Positions 28,395-35,753 of a stretch of 46,770 nucleotides of DNA are shown one piece after another. Source of the stretch: Acidimicrobiales bacterium. GTDB taxonomy: Bacteria > Actinomycetota > Acidimicrobiia > Acidimicrobiales > Aldehydirespiratoraceae. The stretch is taken from the NCBI GenBank assembly GCA_029247365.1, contig JAQWLJ010000018.1, forward strand, positions 1-46,770, written 5' to 3'. The number at the start of each line of letters is the position of its first letter. Position 1 is the first letter of the stretch. The notes beneath the pieces are model-generated. The model was not told where the DNA came from. It saw only the letters and a list, made by a program, of their open reading frames with translations, and searched no databases. The translations under genes were made by a program, and so were the position numbers.

Positions 28395-28402
28395 TCTGAA
28401 CT

Positions 28403-29056
28403 GTGGAACTCAGTGTAAGCGGCGTTGGCGTTATCGACAAGGCCATGGCCGTGTTGGCTGCCGTCGACCCGAACGGTGCCAATCTTGGTGAACTTGTGGA
28501 GCGCACGGGTCTTTCCCGGGCAACAGCCCATCGGCTTGCGTCGGCGCTCGAGGTGCACGGCCTGCTCCGCCGTACCTCCGACGGCCGGTTTGCGCTTGGT
28601 TCCCGCCTTGTGACCTTGGGCTCGAGCGCTGCGGCCGGCTGGCCACTTGCCGACGCGGCCCGACCCGCGCTTGCGGAACTCCGAGACGTCACCGGCGAGT
28701 CTGCTCAGCTGTATGTCCGCGACGGTGATGCTCGCGTCTGCATCGCGTCGCTCCAGTCGCCCCATGGTCTGCGTACCATCGTCGCCGCCGGCGCGGTGTT
28801 GGCGCTTGGCCAGGGGTCAGGTGGTCGTGTGCTCACCGGCGAGGTCAGCGCCGAAGGCTGGGTGGCATCGGTGGCAGAGCGTGAGGCCGGCGTCGCCTCG
28901 GTCAGCGCACCGGTTTTTGATCGCGCCGGCGCCGTGATCGCTGCAGTGTCGGTGAGCGGTCCAATTGAGCGACTCACTCACGAGCCTGGCGGAGCCTATG
29001 GTCCAGCCGTGGCGATGGCGGCCGCCCGGATCGCGCAGGAGTCGGGAATCGCATGA
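28403..29056 (+). CDS. IclR-family regulator of leuCD (NdgR/LeuR type)
   Basis: A 217-residue regulator. The N-terminal winged helix (about residues 8-62) has [44 protein letters not shown]. The effector domain contains [56 protein letters not shown], very close in pattern to NdgR of Streptomyces and the Mycobacterium IclR gene, which sit in the same divergent position to leuCD. The effector domain is shorter than in those relatives, with a deletion around residue 135. The start is GTG; the stop overlaps the next gene's ATG (ATGA). Confidence 0.9.
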   Translation: MELSVSGVGVIDKAMAVLAAVDPNGANLGELVERTGLSRATAHRLASALEVHGLLRRTSDGRFALGSRLVTLGSSAAAGWPLADAARPALAELRDVTGESAQLYVRDGDARVCIASLQSPHGLRTIVAAGAVLALGQGSGGRVLTGEVSAEGWVASVAEREAGVASVSAPVFDRAGAVIAAVSVSGPIERLTHEPGGAYGPAVAMAAARIAQESGIA

Positions 29057-30360
29057 CCGGGGAGACTTCCCGTGACGAAGCTGAGGTCGGTACCTTCTCG
29101 ATCTGGTTTCTGCGCGGGGTCCTCGTGCTCACATGCCTCGTCGTTCTGGGCTTCCTCCTACACGCCGCGGTCGGGTTGTTCGGCGGCGACGGAACCGCCA
29201 GCGACGATGAGTCCACCAACGCTGAGCAGGTGATGGCCAGCGACGACGAATCGACCGACGAGACCTCCACCTCCTCGACGTCGCTATCGCCGAGCAGCGA
29301 GGCCCCAGCGACAACACCTATCCCGGACGGCAACCAAGAGCTCCAGGTCTTCGTTGATGAGGCGATTGGGTTCATCGAAGCGACCCGGCAACGAGCGTTT
29401 GTCGAGCGACCCGTCGTCGAAGTCGTCAGCGTCGACGCAATGACCGAGGTCGTGCTCGACGACATTCGCAAGACGTTGGCCGCTGACCCTGAGGCAGCCG
29501 AAGCAAGCCTCGCGCTTTCCCGTGCTATCGGGTTCTTTGGGCCAGCTGACGAGTTCCTCGGTGTCTACGAGGTTTTTGTCTCTGCTGGTGTGCTCGGTGT
29601 CTACTTCCCGGACTCCGACCGATTGCTGGTGCGCTCGGCGAGCGAGTTGACCCTCAGCACCAAGGCGACCATCGTCCACGAACTCGTGCATGCGTTTGAC
29701 GATCAGCACTTCGATCTTGATCGCAACGAATTGTCCGACGACGGCGATGCTGGCTGGACATTCGGCGCGGCTGTCGAGGGCAGTGCGTCCTGGGTCGAGG
29801 AGGCATGGCGGGCCACCCTGACGACCGACGAGGTTTCTGAGCTCCTTGAAGAGGAGTTGAGCTTTGACACCGGCGACATATTTTCGCTGGACTTCGGTTT
29901 TCTGGTCTACCAGACCTCGGTCTACGAGGCGGGACGTGTGTGGCTCGATCGCCGCGTTGTCGACGAAGGTATCGCCGCCATCGATGACGCGCTGATCAAC
30001 GGCGCTGCGAGCAGCGAGGTCGTCATGATGGCGCTCGACGCTCCAAACCTCGATCCGATCGACGTTGTGTCACCGGCGGTCGACGGCGAAGTGCTGTGGC
30101 AGGGCCGCGGCGGCCAAGCTCTCATCGCAGCACTCACGTTCCTTGCCGAACAGAGTGAAACCGCTGCCATCGGCTGGGGTGGTGATGCGATGACCGTCTA
30201 CTACGACAGCGAGGGCTTGGCATGCCTGCGGTGGGATCTGGTTGGCGACACCGCCATCGATACGAGCGAGATCTTCGAGGAGCTGGGTCGGTGGGTCACC
30301 GCGATCGGCGGCACCGCAGAAATGGTCGACGGGCTGGTTCGCATCGACCGCTGCGCTTGA
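29053..30360 (+). CDS. Membrane-anchored metallopeptidase-like protein (HExxH)
   Basis: A 435-residue protein with one hydrophobic segment near residues 17-42 and a Ser/Thr/Glu-rich linker to about 95, so the main domain should face outward. The zinc motif is His209-Glu-Leu-Val-His213 in TIVHELVHAFDDQHFDLD. A probable third ligand is Glu242 in AVEGSASWVEEAW, the arrangement of gluzincin peptidases. The pattern recalls the poorly known Hvo_1808-type surface proteins. No substrate is known. It overlaps the IclR gene by four bases and could be co-transcribed with it; it is convergent with the di-heme gene, with three bases between the stops. Confidence 0.72.
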   Translation: MTGETSRDEAEVGTFSIWFLRGVLVLTCLVVLGFLLHAAVGLFGGDGTASDDESTNAEQVMASDDESTDETSTSSTSLSPSSEAPATTPIPDGNQELQVFVDEAIGFIEATRQRAFVERPVVEVVSVDAMTEVVLDDIRKTLAADPEAAEASLALSRAIGFFGPADEFLGVYEVFVSAGVLGVYFPDSDRLLVRSASELTLSTKATIVHELVHAFDDQHFDLDRNELSDDGDAGWTFGAAVEGSASWVEEAWRATLTTDEVSELLEEELSFDTGDIFSLDFGFLVYQTSVYEAGRVWLDRRVVDEGIAAIDDALINGAASSEVVMMALDAPNLDPIDVVSPAVDGEVLWQGRGGQALIAALTFLAEQSETAAIGWGGDAMTVYYDSEGLACLRWDLVGDTAIDTSEIFEELGRWVTAIGGTAEMVDGLVRIDRCA

Positions 30361-30363
30361 GGG

Positions 30364-31797
30364 TCAGCGGCTCTCGACAAAGGCGATGATCGCGGCACGA
30401 TCTTCGCCCGTGAGGGCCATGAACGCGTCGGTGACGGGCCTGGCCTCGCCGCCGTGCCAGAGGATCGCTTCCTCGACCGAGCGGGCGCGCCCGTCGTGCA
30501 GGAGCGAAATATGGCCGTTGACTTCGTGCAGCAGTCCCACTCCCCACAGGGGTGCGGTGCGCCATTCGCTGCCCGACGCGCTGTATACGGGGCGGTTGTC
30601 GGCGAGCCCTGGTCCCATGTCGTGGAGGAGGAGGTCGGTGAAGGGATAAATGACGAGGTCATCGAGCTCAGGCGTATTGGTCGCACCGGTGCGCTGCTGC
30701 GGCGTGTGGCATCGAGTGCACCCGATCGATTCGAACAAGTTGGCCCCTGCGATCACCAGTGGATCGTCGATCTCGCGGCCGGCCGGGATCGCCAGGGCTT
30801 CGACGTAGAACGCAAGGTCGGCGAGTTCCTCGTCGCCAACCTCGATGTCGGCACCGATCGGATTGATCGACGTGCTGATCCCCATGTCCTCAGCGAGCGC
30901 GCTGGCCGATTGGTGGATGAGGTCGAAGTTCTCGGCCTTCCAGCCATGGCGACCGACCCGGCGAATGCCATCGGCATCGACAACCCACTGGACCTCGCCG
31001 GAGATGCCGTCGCCGTTGGTGTCGTCGGGATCGGCCGCGATGACGATGTCGGCCTCGGGTACGAACTCGAGTAGCCCGGGTCCGGCAACCTGGGGTGGAA
31101 TACGAAGGCTCAGTTCGGCGCCGACCGACAGCATCCCCTCGCGTCCGACGACGGAGACGACGGGGCGGCGGAGCTGATAGGTCGTGCCGTCGGGGTACTC
31201 ACCCTGCTCCTGTTCCCAAAGGATGTTGACCTGAGCCTCGGCTTCGCCGTCAACGGCGTACGTCTGCAAGCGGGTGCCGTAGCCAGGGAGCGCGAACGGT
31301 AACTCGAGCTCACCGGCACCGCTCTGGGAGATGTGGACAACCGGGCCGATGCCGAGGTAGGCACCGTCGACCGGCTCGCTCTGGCGCCCGTTGTTGTGGT
31401 GGCATGCGTTGCACCCGTTGCCGTTGAAGTCGGGACCGAGTCCGGTTTCGGGGGTGAAGAACGCTTCGAACGTCTCGTCTCCATCAGCAAAGCGAATGCG
31501 GGCGGCGAGCCCGATGTTGCGAGCCGACAGATTGTAGGACCGCTCACTGACCTCGAATGTGGTCGTCGCGTCGCCAGCTCGTTCGATGAGCCAAATGGGC
31601 GCGCTCGCGGCTGGTTCGGTCTTGACGCGCGCGAGGTCGGCGGCGGCTTCTGGGTTGGGTTGCGGTGCCTGGTCAGGCGGCGGTTCTGCGCTCTCTGCGC
31701 CGCCGCTGCAGCCCGCCCCGAACAGGGCGAGGACCACGACGACGCCGCAGAGCGTCAGACGACCTGAATCACCCGCCGGAGGGAACGGTGATCGCAT
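30364..31797 (-). CDS. Di-heme cytochrome c oxidoreductase, lipoprotein
   Basis: A 477-residue exported protein of the di-heme oxidoreductase (thiol oxidoreductase-like, DHOR) family. Signal peptide with a likely lipidated Cys30 (VVVVLALFGAGC). There are two c-type heme sites: CNACH at 129-133 and CTRCH at 360-364. The segment FTPETGLGPDFNGNGCNACH is typical of the family, as is the C-terminal TAPLWGVGLLHEVNGHISLLHDGRARSVEEAILWHGGEA. Electron partner and substrate are unknown. Its start overlaps the end of the beta-helix gene by 29 bases, so both are surely one operon. In other bacteria relatives often neighbour imelysin genes; none is seen here. Confidence 0.88.
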   Translation of the reverse strand: MRSPFPPAGDSGRLTLCGVVVVLALFGAGCSGGAESAEPPPDQAPQPNPEAAADLARVKTEPAASAPIWLIERAGDATTTFEVSERSYNLSARNIGLAARIRFADGDETFEAFFTPETGLGPDFNGNGCNACHHNNGRQSEPVDGAYLGIGPVVHISQSGAGELELPFALPGYGTRLQTYAVDGEAEAQVNILWEQEQGEYPDGTTYQLRRPVVSVVGREGMLSVGAELSLRIPPQVAGPGLLEFVPEADIVIAADPDDTNGDGISGEVQWVVDADGIRRVGRHGWKAENFDLIHQSASALAEDMGISTSINPIGADIEVGDEELADLAFYVEALAIPAGREIDDPLVIAGANLFESIGCTRCHTPQQRTGATNTPELDDLVIYPFTDLLLHDMGPGLADNRPVYSASGSEWRTAPLWGVGLLHEVNGHISLLHDGRARSVEEAILWHGGEARPVTDAFMALTGEDRAAIIAFVESR

Positions 31798-33148
31798 CGA
31801 GGTCGAACGTATCGAACTCCGGAATCACGTCGGCGGTCACCGGCGGCGCAGTCATCGGATCGACCATGCTCATCTGGTCGTCGGCGCCGGGGCTGGCGAC
31901 GTCCTCGTATGGCATGTTCTCGTCTGCCGCTGGTGGGGCGAAGAACTCGATCCCGATCATGTCGCTGAGATCGCCTTGCGGTCCGTCGCACGGCAAGACG
32001 GTTTCGATATCGGCGGGCCGGGAGGTCTCGTAGTCGTTGTCGGCGAAGCAGTTACCAAGACCGTCGCCTTCGGCCTGCTGAACCATCACGATGTCGATGC
32101 CGTTCCCGGTGAAGACGTTCTCTCGGATCTGGTTGTCGGTTGCCTGCCAGAAGACGTCGCCGTCGGGAAGGAACGACACCGCGACACCACCGTTACGGTT
32201 ACCTTCGATCAGGTTGCGAAGCACCAGGTTCTCGTTGGCGCCCGGCAGCACCATGCCGACGCCGTACGCGAGCTCCCAGATGTCGCCACCCTTGCTGGTA
32301 TCGGGGTTGCCGTTGGAGTGAATCCAGTTTCCAGCAAATACGCCGCCTCGCTGCGGCGCAAGCTCCTCGGAGCTGAGCGTGTTGGGCGTGACGCCGATGC
32401 GATTAAGACGGAACTCGTTGTTGACGATGTAGAGCTCGCCGCCGGCGTTCGTGCCGGAGTAGGCGAGGGTGTTGTACTCCGAGATGTTGTCGGTGAGGAG
32501 CACTCGGCATGGCTGGCACTGGCCGATGTAATACCCCGAGTCGGTGTGACCGGCGGCGTAGCTGTTCTCGATCAGGCCGTAGGAGGCGTTGAACGCGTAG
32601 ATGCCGTACTTGCGGTTGTTGAGCGCCGTGACGTGGCTGATCCGGTAGCCCTCGAGGACGAAGTCGGAGTCGTAGTCGCCGGTGAAGAACACGCCGTTAC
32701 TGAAGTAGTTCTGGACGGTCAGGTTCTCGACGGCGACGCCGTTCGAGAAGACGATGATTCCGTTCGCGAGGTCCTCAGAGTGCATGCCGTCAAGCACGAC
32801 ACCCTGGCGGTCGACGCCGCGGATCACGATGTTGTCGGTCTCGACTGCAACGGACTCGTTGTAGACGCCCGCACCGATCAGCACGATGTCGCCAGGGGTT
32901 GCAGCGTCGACGGCTTCCTGGATGGTGGGGTAGTCCTCAGGGACGCGCAGCGCGTCGAGCGGGTTCGGGTCCTCTTCGGGCTCGGGCTCTTCTTCGGGCT
33001 CGGGCTCTTCGTCAGACTGCGGGTCTGCCTCGTCGCCGACATCGCCGGTCGAGTCGCCGATGCCGGTCTCGGTTGCGTTGTCAGACTCGCCACCGCATGC
33101 CGTCGCAGTGAGAGCCAGTACGAACAGAAGAGCCAAGAATCGGCGCAT
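31769..33148 (-). CDS. Right-handed parallel beta-helix lipoprotein
   Basis: A 459-residue exported lipoprotein (MRRFLALLFVLALTATAC, lipidated Cys18) at ATG 33148 with a strong GGAGG site. An acidic Glu-Pro linker (about residues 40-58) leads to a pectate-lyase/NosD-like beta-helix beginning YPTIQEAVDAATPGDIVLIGAGVYNESV. Near the middle is YYIGQCQPCRVLLTDN with a CxxC, and further Cys lie in LGNCFADND and VLPCDGPQG. The CxxC and later Met-rich tail (ENMPYEDV, DQMSMVDPM) could bind copper or form disulfides; this is inference. It sits between a cupredoxin gene and a di-heme cytochrome gene. Confidence 0.82.
   Translation of the reverse strand: MRRFLALLFVLALTATACGGESDNATETGIGDSTGDVGDEADPQSDEEPEPEEEPEPEEDPNPLDALRVPEDYPTIQEAVDAATPGDIVLIGAGVYNESVAVETDNIVIRGVDRQGVVLDGMHSEDLANGIIVFSNGVAVENLTVQNYFSNGVFFTGDYDSDFVLEGYRISHVTALNNRKYGIYAFNASYGLIENSYAAGHTDSGYYIGQCQPCRVLLTDNISEYNTLAYSGTNAGGELYIVNNEFRLNRIGVTPNTLSSEELAPQRGGVFAGNWIHSNGNPDTSKGGDIWELAYGVGMVLPGANENLVLRNLIEGNRNGGVAVSFLPDGDVFWQATDNQIRENVFTGNGIDIVMVQQAEGDGLGNCFADNDYETSRPADIETVLPCDGPQGDLSDMIGIEFFAPPAADENMPYEDVASPGADDQMSMVDPMTAPPVTADVIPEFDTFDLDAITVPSGG
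32975..33010. repeat. Two tandem 18-bp repeats encoding the Glu-Pro linker
   Basis: Two identical consecutive copies of an 18-base unit beginning TTCGGGCTCGGG on the plus strand encode the acidic EEPEPE-type linker of the beta-helix lipoprotein. The copy number may vary between strains. Confidence 0.7.
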
Positions 33149-33197
33149 TACATCCCTCCAGATGGGTTCCGCACGTGAGCGTAGCGTCGTGGCTCGG

Positions 33198-33716
33198 TCA
33201 GGCCGAATCGGCGGGAACGACGATGATGCGCCCGGTCTGCCCGTTGGTTGCAGTGCCGTGCAGGCTGCAGAAGTAGGGATAGTCACCGGGCTCGGTGAAG
33301 ACGCGCGAGGCGGAGTCACCCTTCATTGCGAGCGCCGTCGCCGAGATCGAATCGAAGGCTCCTTCGATCGCCGGCCGCACGTTGTGCTCGTTGCGCCCTT
33401 GGTTGGTCCAGGTGAGCTCGGTACCGGCCGTGACGACGACGACGCGCTGGTCGAAGGCGTTGTCTTGGACGTCAATCCCGACAGCACCTCGACCAGTCCA
33501 GTCGAGAGCATCGTCGGGGATCTCGATCGGTATCGGCCCGCTCGGCTCCGGGTCGATAGCGGCTCCCTCCAGCGCGTCGAGGTCGACGCTGAGTGTCTCG
33601 GTCTCGACAATCGGTTCCCGCCCAGCCCGCCGCCCATCGAACAAGCCCACGGGGTCGTCGCCGGCACACGAGGCCGAAAGCAGGCAGAAGAGAAGGGCGA
33701 TGCCGGCGCGCACCAC
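33198..33716 (-). CDS. Cupredoxin-domain lipoprotein with a Gln in place of the axial Met
   Basis: A small exported blue-copper-like protein. The signal peptide GIALLFCLLSASC ends in a lipobox Cys. The plastocyanin fold occupies about residues 75-170: VVVVTAGTELTWTNQGRNEHNVRP and DYPYFCSLHGTATNGQTGRIIVV. Copper ligands are His111, Cys150 and His153; the expected axial Met is Gln160. The longest start is GTG 33716 (172 residues). The GTG at 33713 is preferred because a TATCGT -10 box ends 7 bases before it. It is the first gene of a cluster with the beta-helix (49-base gap) and di-heme genes and probably carries electrons between surface redox proteins. Confidence 0.82.
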   Translation of the reverse strand: MVRAGIALLFCLLSASCAGDDPVGLFDGRRAGREPIVETETLSVDLDALEGAAIDPEPSGPIPIEIPDDALDWTGRGAVGIDVQDNAFDQRVVVVTAGTELTWTNQGRNEHNVRPAIEGAFDSISATALAMKGDSASRVFTEPGDYPYFCSLHGTATNGQTGRIIVVPADSA

Positions 33717-34119
33717 GGAGACGATATCGGTCAGACGACTCGGTCGGCGATCGGGGTCGCCATGTCGCTACCGGGTTCTTGGGAGGCATCGGCCGCGCTG
33801 ATCAAGCGGAATGGTCAACTCGTAAACTGGGCGAGCTCGCGCCCTGCGTGGACTACATGAGGCGAGGAGGCAGAGCGGATCTCATCGATGAACCATTGGG
33901 GTGATTCATGGGATCGTGCTCTCCGCTCACGGGAAATGCGTCCGTGAACCGCTGGTCCACGGGCCGACTGGCGTCAGCGCTTCAAAGCAGAGAGACCAGT
34001 TGACCGACACGACCGTCCTCGAGTTCGGTCATATCGGGATGCGCCGTCGTTCACGTGACGTTGGCGATTTGCCCGGTCGAGGTTAGTGATCGCCCCATCG
34101 GTTCCGCTCTGGGCCCCGT
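33717..34119. other. 403-base gap without a supported gene
   Basis: Apart from the cupredoxin promoter at its left edge I see no convincing gene. A stem can form between 33878-33885 and 33908-33915 (8 pairs, one G-T) with a 22-base loop. There is no T tract after it. The tail end carries the region downstream of greA but no clear terminator. Confidence 0.3.
33721..33726 (-). promoter_or_regulatory. -10 box of the cupredoxin cluster
   Basis: TATCGT on the minus strand, 7 bases before the GTG at 33713. It decides between the two adjacent GTG starts if the message is leaderless. Confidence 0.4.
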
Positions 34120-34596
34120 TCAGTCGATGGCGAGGACCTTGATCGTCAGCATCGCACCGGCGGGGGTCTCGTACTCGACCGTGTCACCGACCGCTGCGCC
34201 CAGCAGCGACGCACCCATTGGCGAGCGCGGAGACACGACCGTGACGTCTTCGGCCTGTTCCTCGATCGAGCCGACCAGGTAGCGCTCGGCGTCGTCTTCG
34301 TCGTCACCGTCGAAGACGATCGTGACGATGGTGCCTGTCATGACCGAATCGCCACCGCCTTCGTTCTCGACGATGACGGCGTCTTCAATGATGCGCCCGA
34401 GGTGCATGATGCGGCCTTCCATCTTGCCCTGCTCCTCCTTGGCTGCGTGGTAGTCGCCGTTCTCGGAGAGGTCGCCGAGCTCGCGTGCGGTTTCGATCTT
34501 GCGGGCAATATCGATGCGTCCGCGCGTGGTGAGGTCGTCGTACTCCGCCTTGAGTCGGTCGAACGCGGCCTGGGAGAGCTCCTGTGCTTCTGCCAT
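34120..34596 (-). CDS. greA: Transcription elongation factor GreA
   Basis: A 158-residue factor that rescues backtracked RNA polymerase by stimulating transcript cleavage. The N-terminal coiled coil carries the acidic tip in ARELGDLSENGDYHAAKEEQGKMEGRI, with the Asp and Glu needed for cleavage. The C-terminal domain has VVSPRSPMGASLLGAAVGDTVEYETPAGAMLTIKVLAI. An acidic insert (FDGDDEDDAERYLVGS) precedes it. The ATG at 34596 lies 6 bases after the -10 box TAACCT; the gene is divergent from the leuB leader. Confidence 0.95.
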   Translation of the reverse strand: MAEAQELSQAAFDRLKAEYDDLTTRGRIDIARKIETARELGDLSENGDYHAAKEEQGKMEGRIMHLGRIIEDAVIVENEGGGDSVMTGTIVTIVFDGDDEDDAERYLVGSIEEQAEDVTVVSPRSPMGASLLGAAVGDTVEYETPAGAMLTIKVLAID

Positions 34597-34602
34597 GAGA
34601 AC

Positions 34603-34608
34603 AGGTTA
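34603..34608 (-). promoter_or_regulatory. -10 box, leaderless greA promoter
   Basis: TAACCT on the minus strand ends 6 bases before the ATG at 34596. The -35 is weak and would overlap the leftmost part of the opposing leuB promoter. Confidence 0.5.
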
Positions 34609-34626
34609 CCGCCGCGGGTCGGCCGA

Positions 34627-34655
34627 TTGAGAGGCGGTTCTCGGCCCGGTAGGCT
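34627..34655 (+). promoter_or_regulatory. Promoter of the leuB-ilvE-cimA operon
   Basis: -35 TTGAGA (34627-34632), a 17-base spacer and -10 TAGGCT (34650-34655). The expected transcription start near 34661-34664 would put the leader peptide start codon almost at the 5' end of the RNA. Confidence 0.6.
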
Positions 34656-34666
34656 CATCGACCGTG

Positions 34667-34699
34667 ATGGCTAACTCGTACATCATCATCATTTCGTAG
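34667..34699 (+). CDS. Isoleucine-rich leader peptide of the leuB operon
   Basis: A 10-residue peptide, MANSYIIIIS, encoded right after the promoter. The four consecutive Ile codons (ATC, ATC, ATC, ATT at 34682-34693) mark it as an attenuation leader: ribosomes should pause here when charged tRNA-Ile is scarce. The GTG at 34664 would add one residue. There is no clear ribosome site, and the start is 8 to 11 bases after the -10 box, so it is probably translated from a leaderless RNA. Two hairpins follow, the second a terminator. The operon product cimA makes the isoleucine precursor, which fits the codon choice. Confidence 0.78.
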   Translation: MANSYIIIIS

Positions 34700-34724
34700 C
34701 GCACGCCGGGTCTCCGGCGTGCGC
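34699..34724 (+). promoter_or_regulatory. Attenuator hairpin 1 of the leuB leader
   Basis: A perfect 11-bp stem (GCGCACGCCGG with CCGGCGTGCGC) and a 4-base loop, starting at the last base of the leader stop codon. A ribosome stalled on the Ile codons would cover the left arm. The freed right arm can pair weakly with the right arm of the terminator (CGCC at 34722-34725 with GGCG at 34745-34748). Confidence 0.65.
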
Positions 34725-34729
34725 CTCCT

Positions 34730-34754
34730 CCGTCCACCCTGGTGGGCGGTTTTT
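34730..34754 (+). terminator. Attenuator terminator before leuB
   Basis: A 9-pair stem (CCGTCCACC with GGTGGGCGG, one G-T pair), a very tight loop, then five T. It ends 24 bases before the leuB ATG, so it can only act as a regulated terminator of the leader RNA. Confidence 0.75.
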
Positions 34755-34778
34755 CATGTTTCAGGGAGTTTCACAGGC

Positions 34779-35744
34779 ATGGCGCATCGCATCGGCATCA
34801 TGGGTGGCGACGGCATCGGTCCCGAGGTCGTTGCCGAAGGCATTAAGGTCATCGACGCGCTCGGCATCGAGTACGACCGCATCGACTACGACCTCGGCGG
34901 CGAGCGGTACCTGAGAGACGGCACGGTCCTCACCGACGAGATCATTGCGGAGTGGCGCGGGATCGACGCGCTTTACGCCGGTGCCGTCGGGACCCCCGAC
35001 GTGCCCCCTGGCCTGATTGAGCGGGGCCTCCTGCTGCGTATGCGGTTCGAGCTCGACCTCTACATCAACTACCGGCCCTTCGTCACCTCTGGGCATGACT
35101 TCGTTGTGATCCGGGAGAACACCGAGGGCACCTATGCCGGTGAGGGCGGGTTACTGCGCAAGGGCACGCCGCACGAGATCGCCACCCAGGGATCGGTCAA
35201 CACGCGCTTCGGCGTCGAGCGCTGCGTTCGCTACGCCTTCGAACTGGCGATGACGCGCAACAAGCACTGCACCCACGTCCACAAGACCAACGTCCTCACC
35301 TTCTCCGGCGACCTGTGGGAGCGGACCTTCAATGAAGTCTCGGCCGAGTACCCCGAGGTCGAGACGGCCTACAACCATGTCGACGCCGCATGCATCTACT
35401 TCGTCGATCGGCCCGAGAGCTATGACGTGATCGTCACCGACAACCTGTTCGGCGACATCCTCACCGACCTGGGCGGGGCGATCTCGGGCGGGATCGGCCT
35501 AGCGCCGACTGCGAACCTCAATCCGCGCGGCATGTCGATGTTCGAGCCGGTGCACGGTTCGGCACCCGACATCGTCGGTACCGGCAAGGCCAACCCTGTT
35601 GCTGCCATCCTGAGCGGCGCGATGATGTTGGACCACCTCGGCGAGACCGAGGCCGCCGATCGCATCCGGGCGGCCTGTGCCGACCCGGACACCCTGACCG
35701 GATCCACCAGCGAGATCGGCGACCAGGTCGTCGCCCGCCTCTAA
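34779..35744 (+). CDS. leuB: 3-isopropylmalate dehydrogenase
   Basis: A 321-residue NAD-dependent enzyme that oxidatively decarboxylates 3-isopropylmalate, and also methylmalate on the citramalate route. It matches the mycobacterial LeuB pattern: GGDGIGPEVVAEGIKVIDAL, ERGLLLRMRFELDLYINYRP (substrate arginines), VVIRENTEGTYAGEGG, HKTNVLTFSGDLW (catalytic Lys), DNLFGDILTDLGGAISGGIGLAPTANLNP (metal Asp) and FEPVHGSAPDI. It is somewhat short. AGGGAG lies 10 bases before ATG 34779. First enzyme gene of the attenuated operon; ilvE follows after 9 bases. Confidence 0.93.
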   Translation: MAHRIGIMGGDGIGPEVVAEGIKVIDALGIEYDRIDYDLGGERYLRDGTVLTDEIIAEWRGIDALYAGAVGTPDVPPGLIERGLLLRMRFELDLYINYRPFVTSGHDFVVIRENTEGTYAGEGGLLRKGTPHEIATQGSVNTRFGVERCVRYAFELAMTRNKHCTHVHKTNVLTFSGDLWERTFNEVSAEYPEVETAYNHVDAACIYFVDRPESYDVIVTDNLFGDILTDLGGAISGGIGLAPTANLNPRGMSMFEPVHGSAPDIVGTGKANPVAAILSGAMMLDHLGETEAADRIRAACADPDTLTGSTSEIGDQVVARL

Positions 35745-35753
35745 GGAGTTCTT

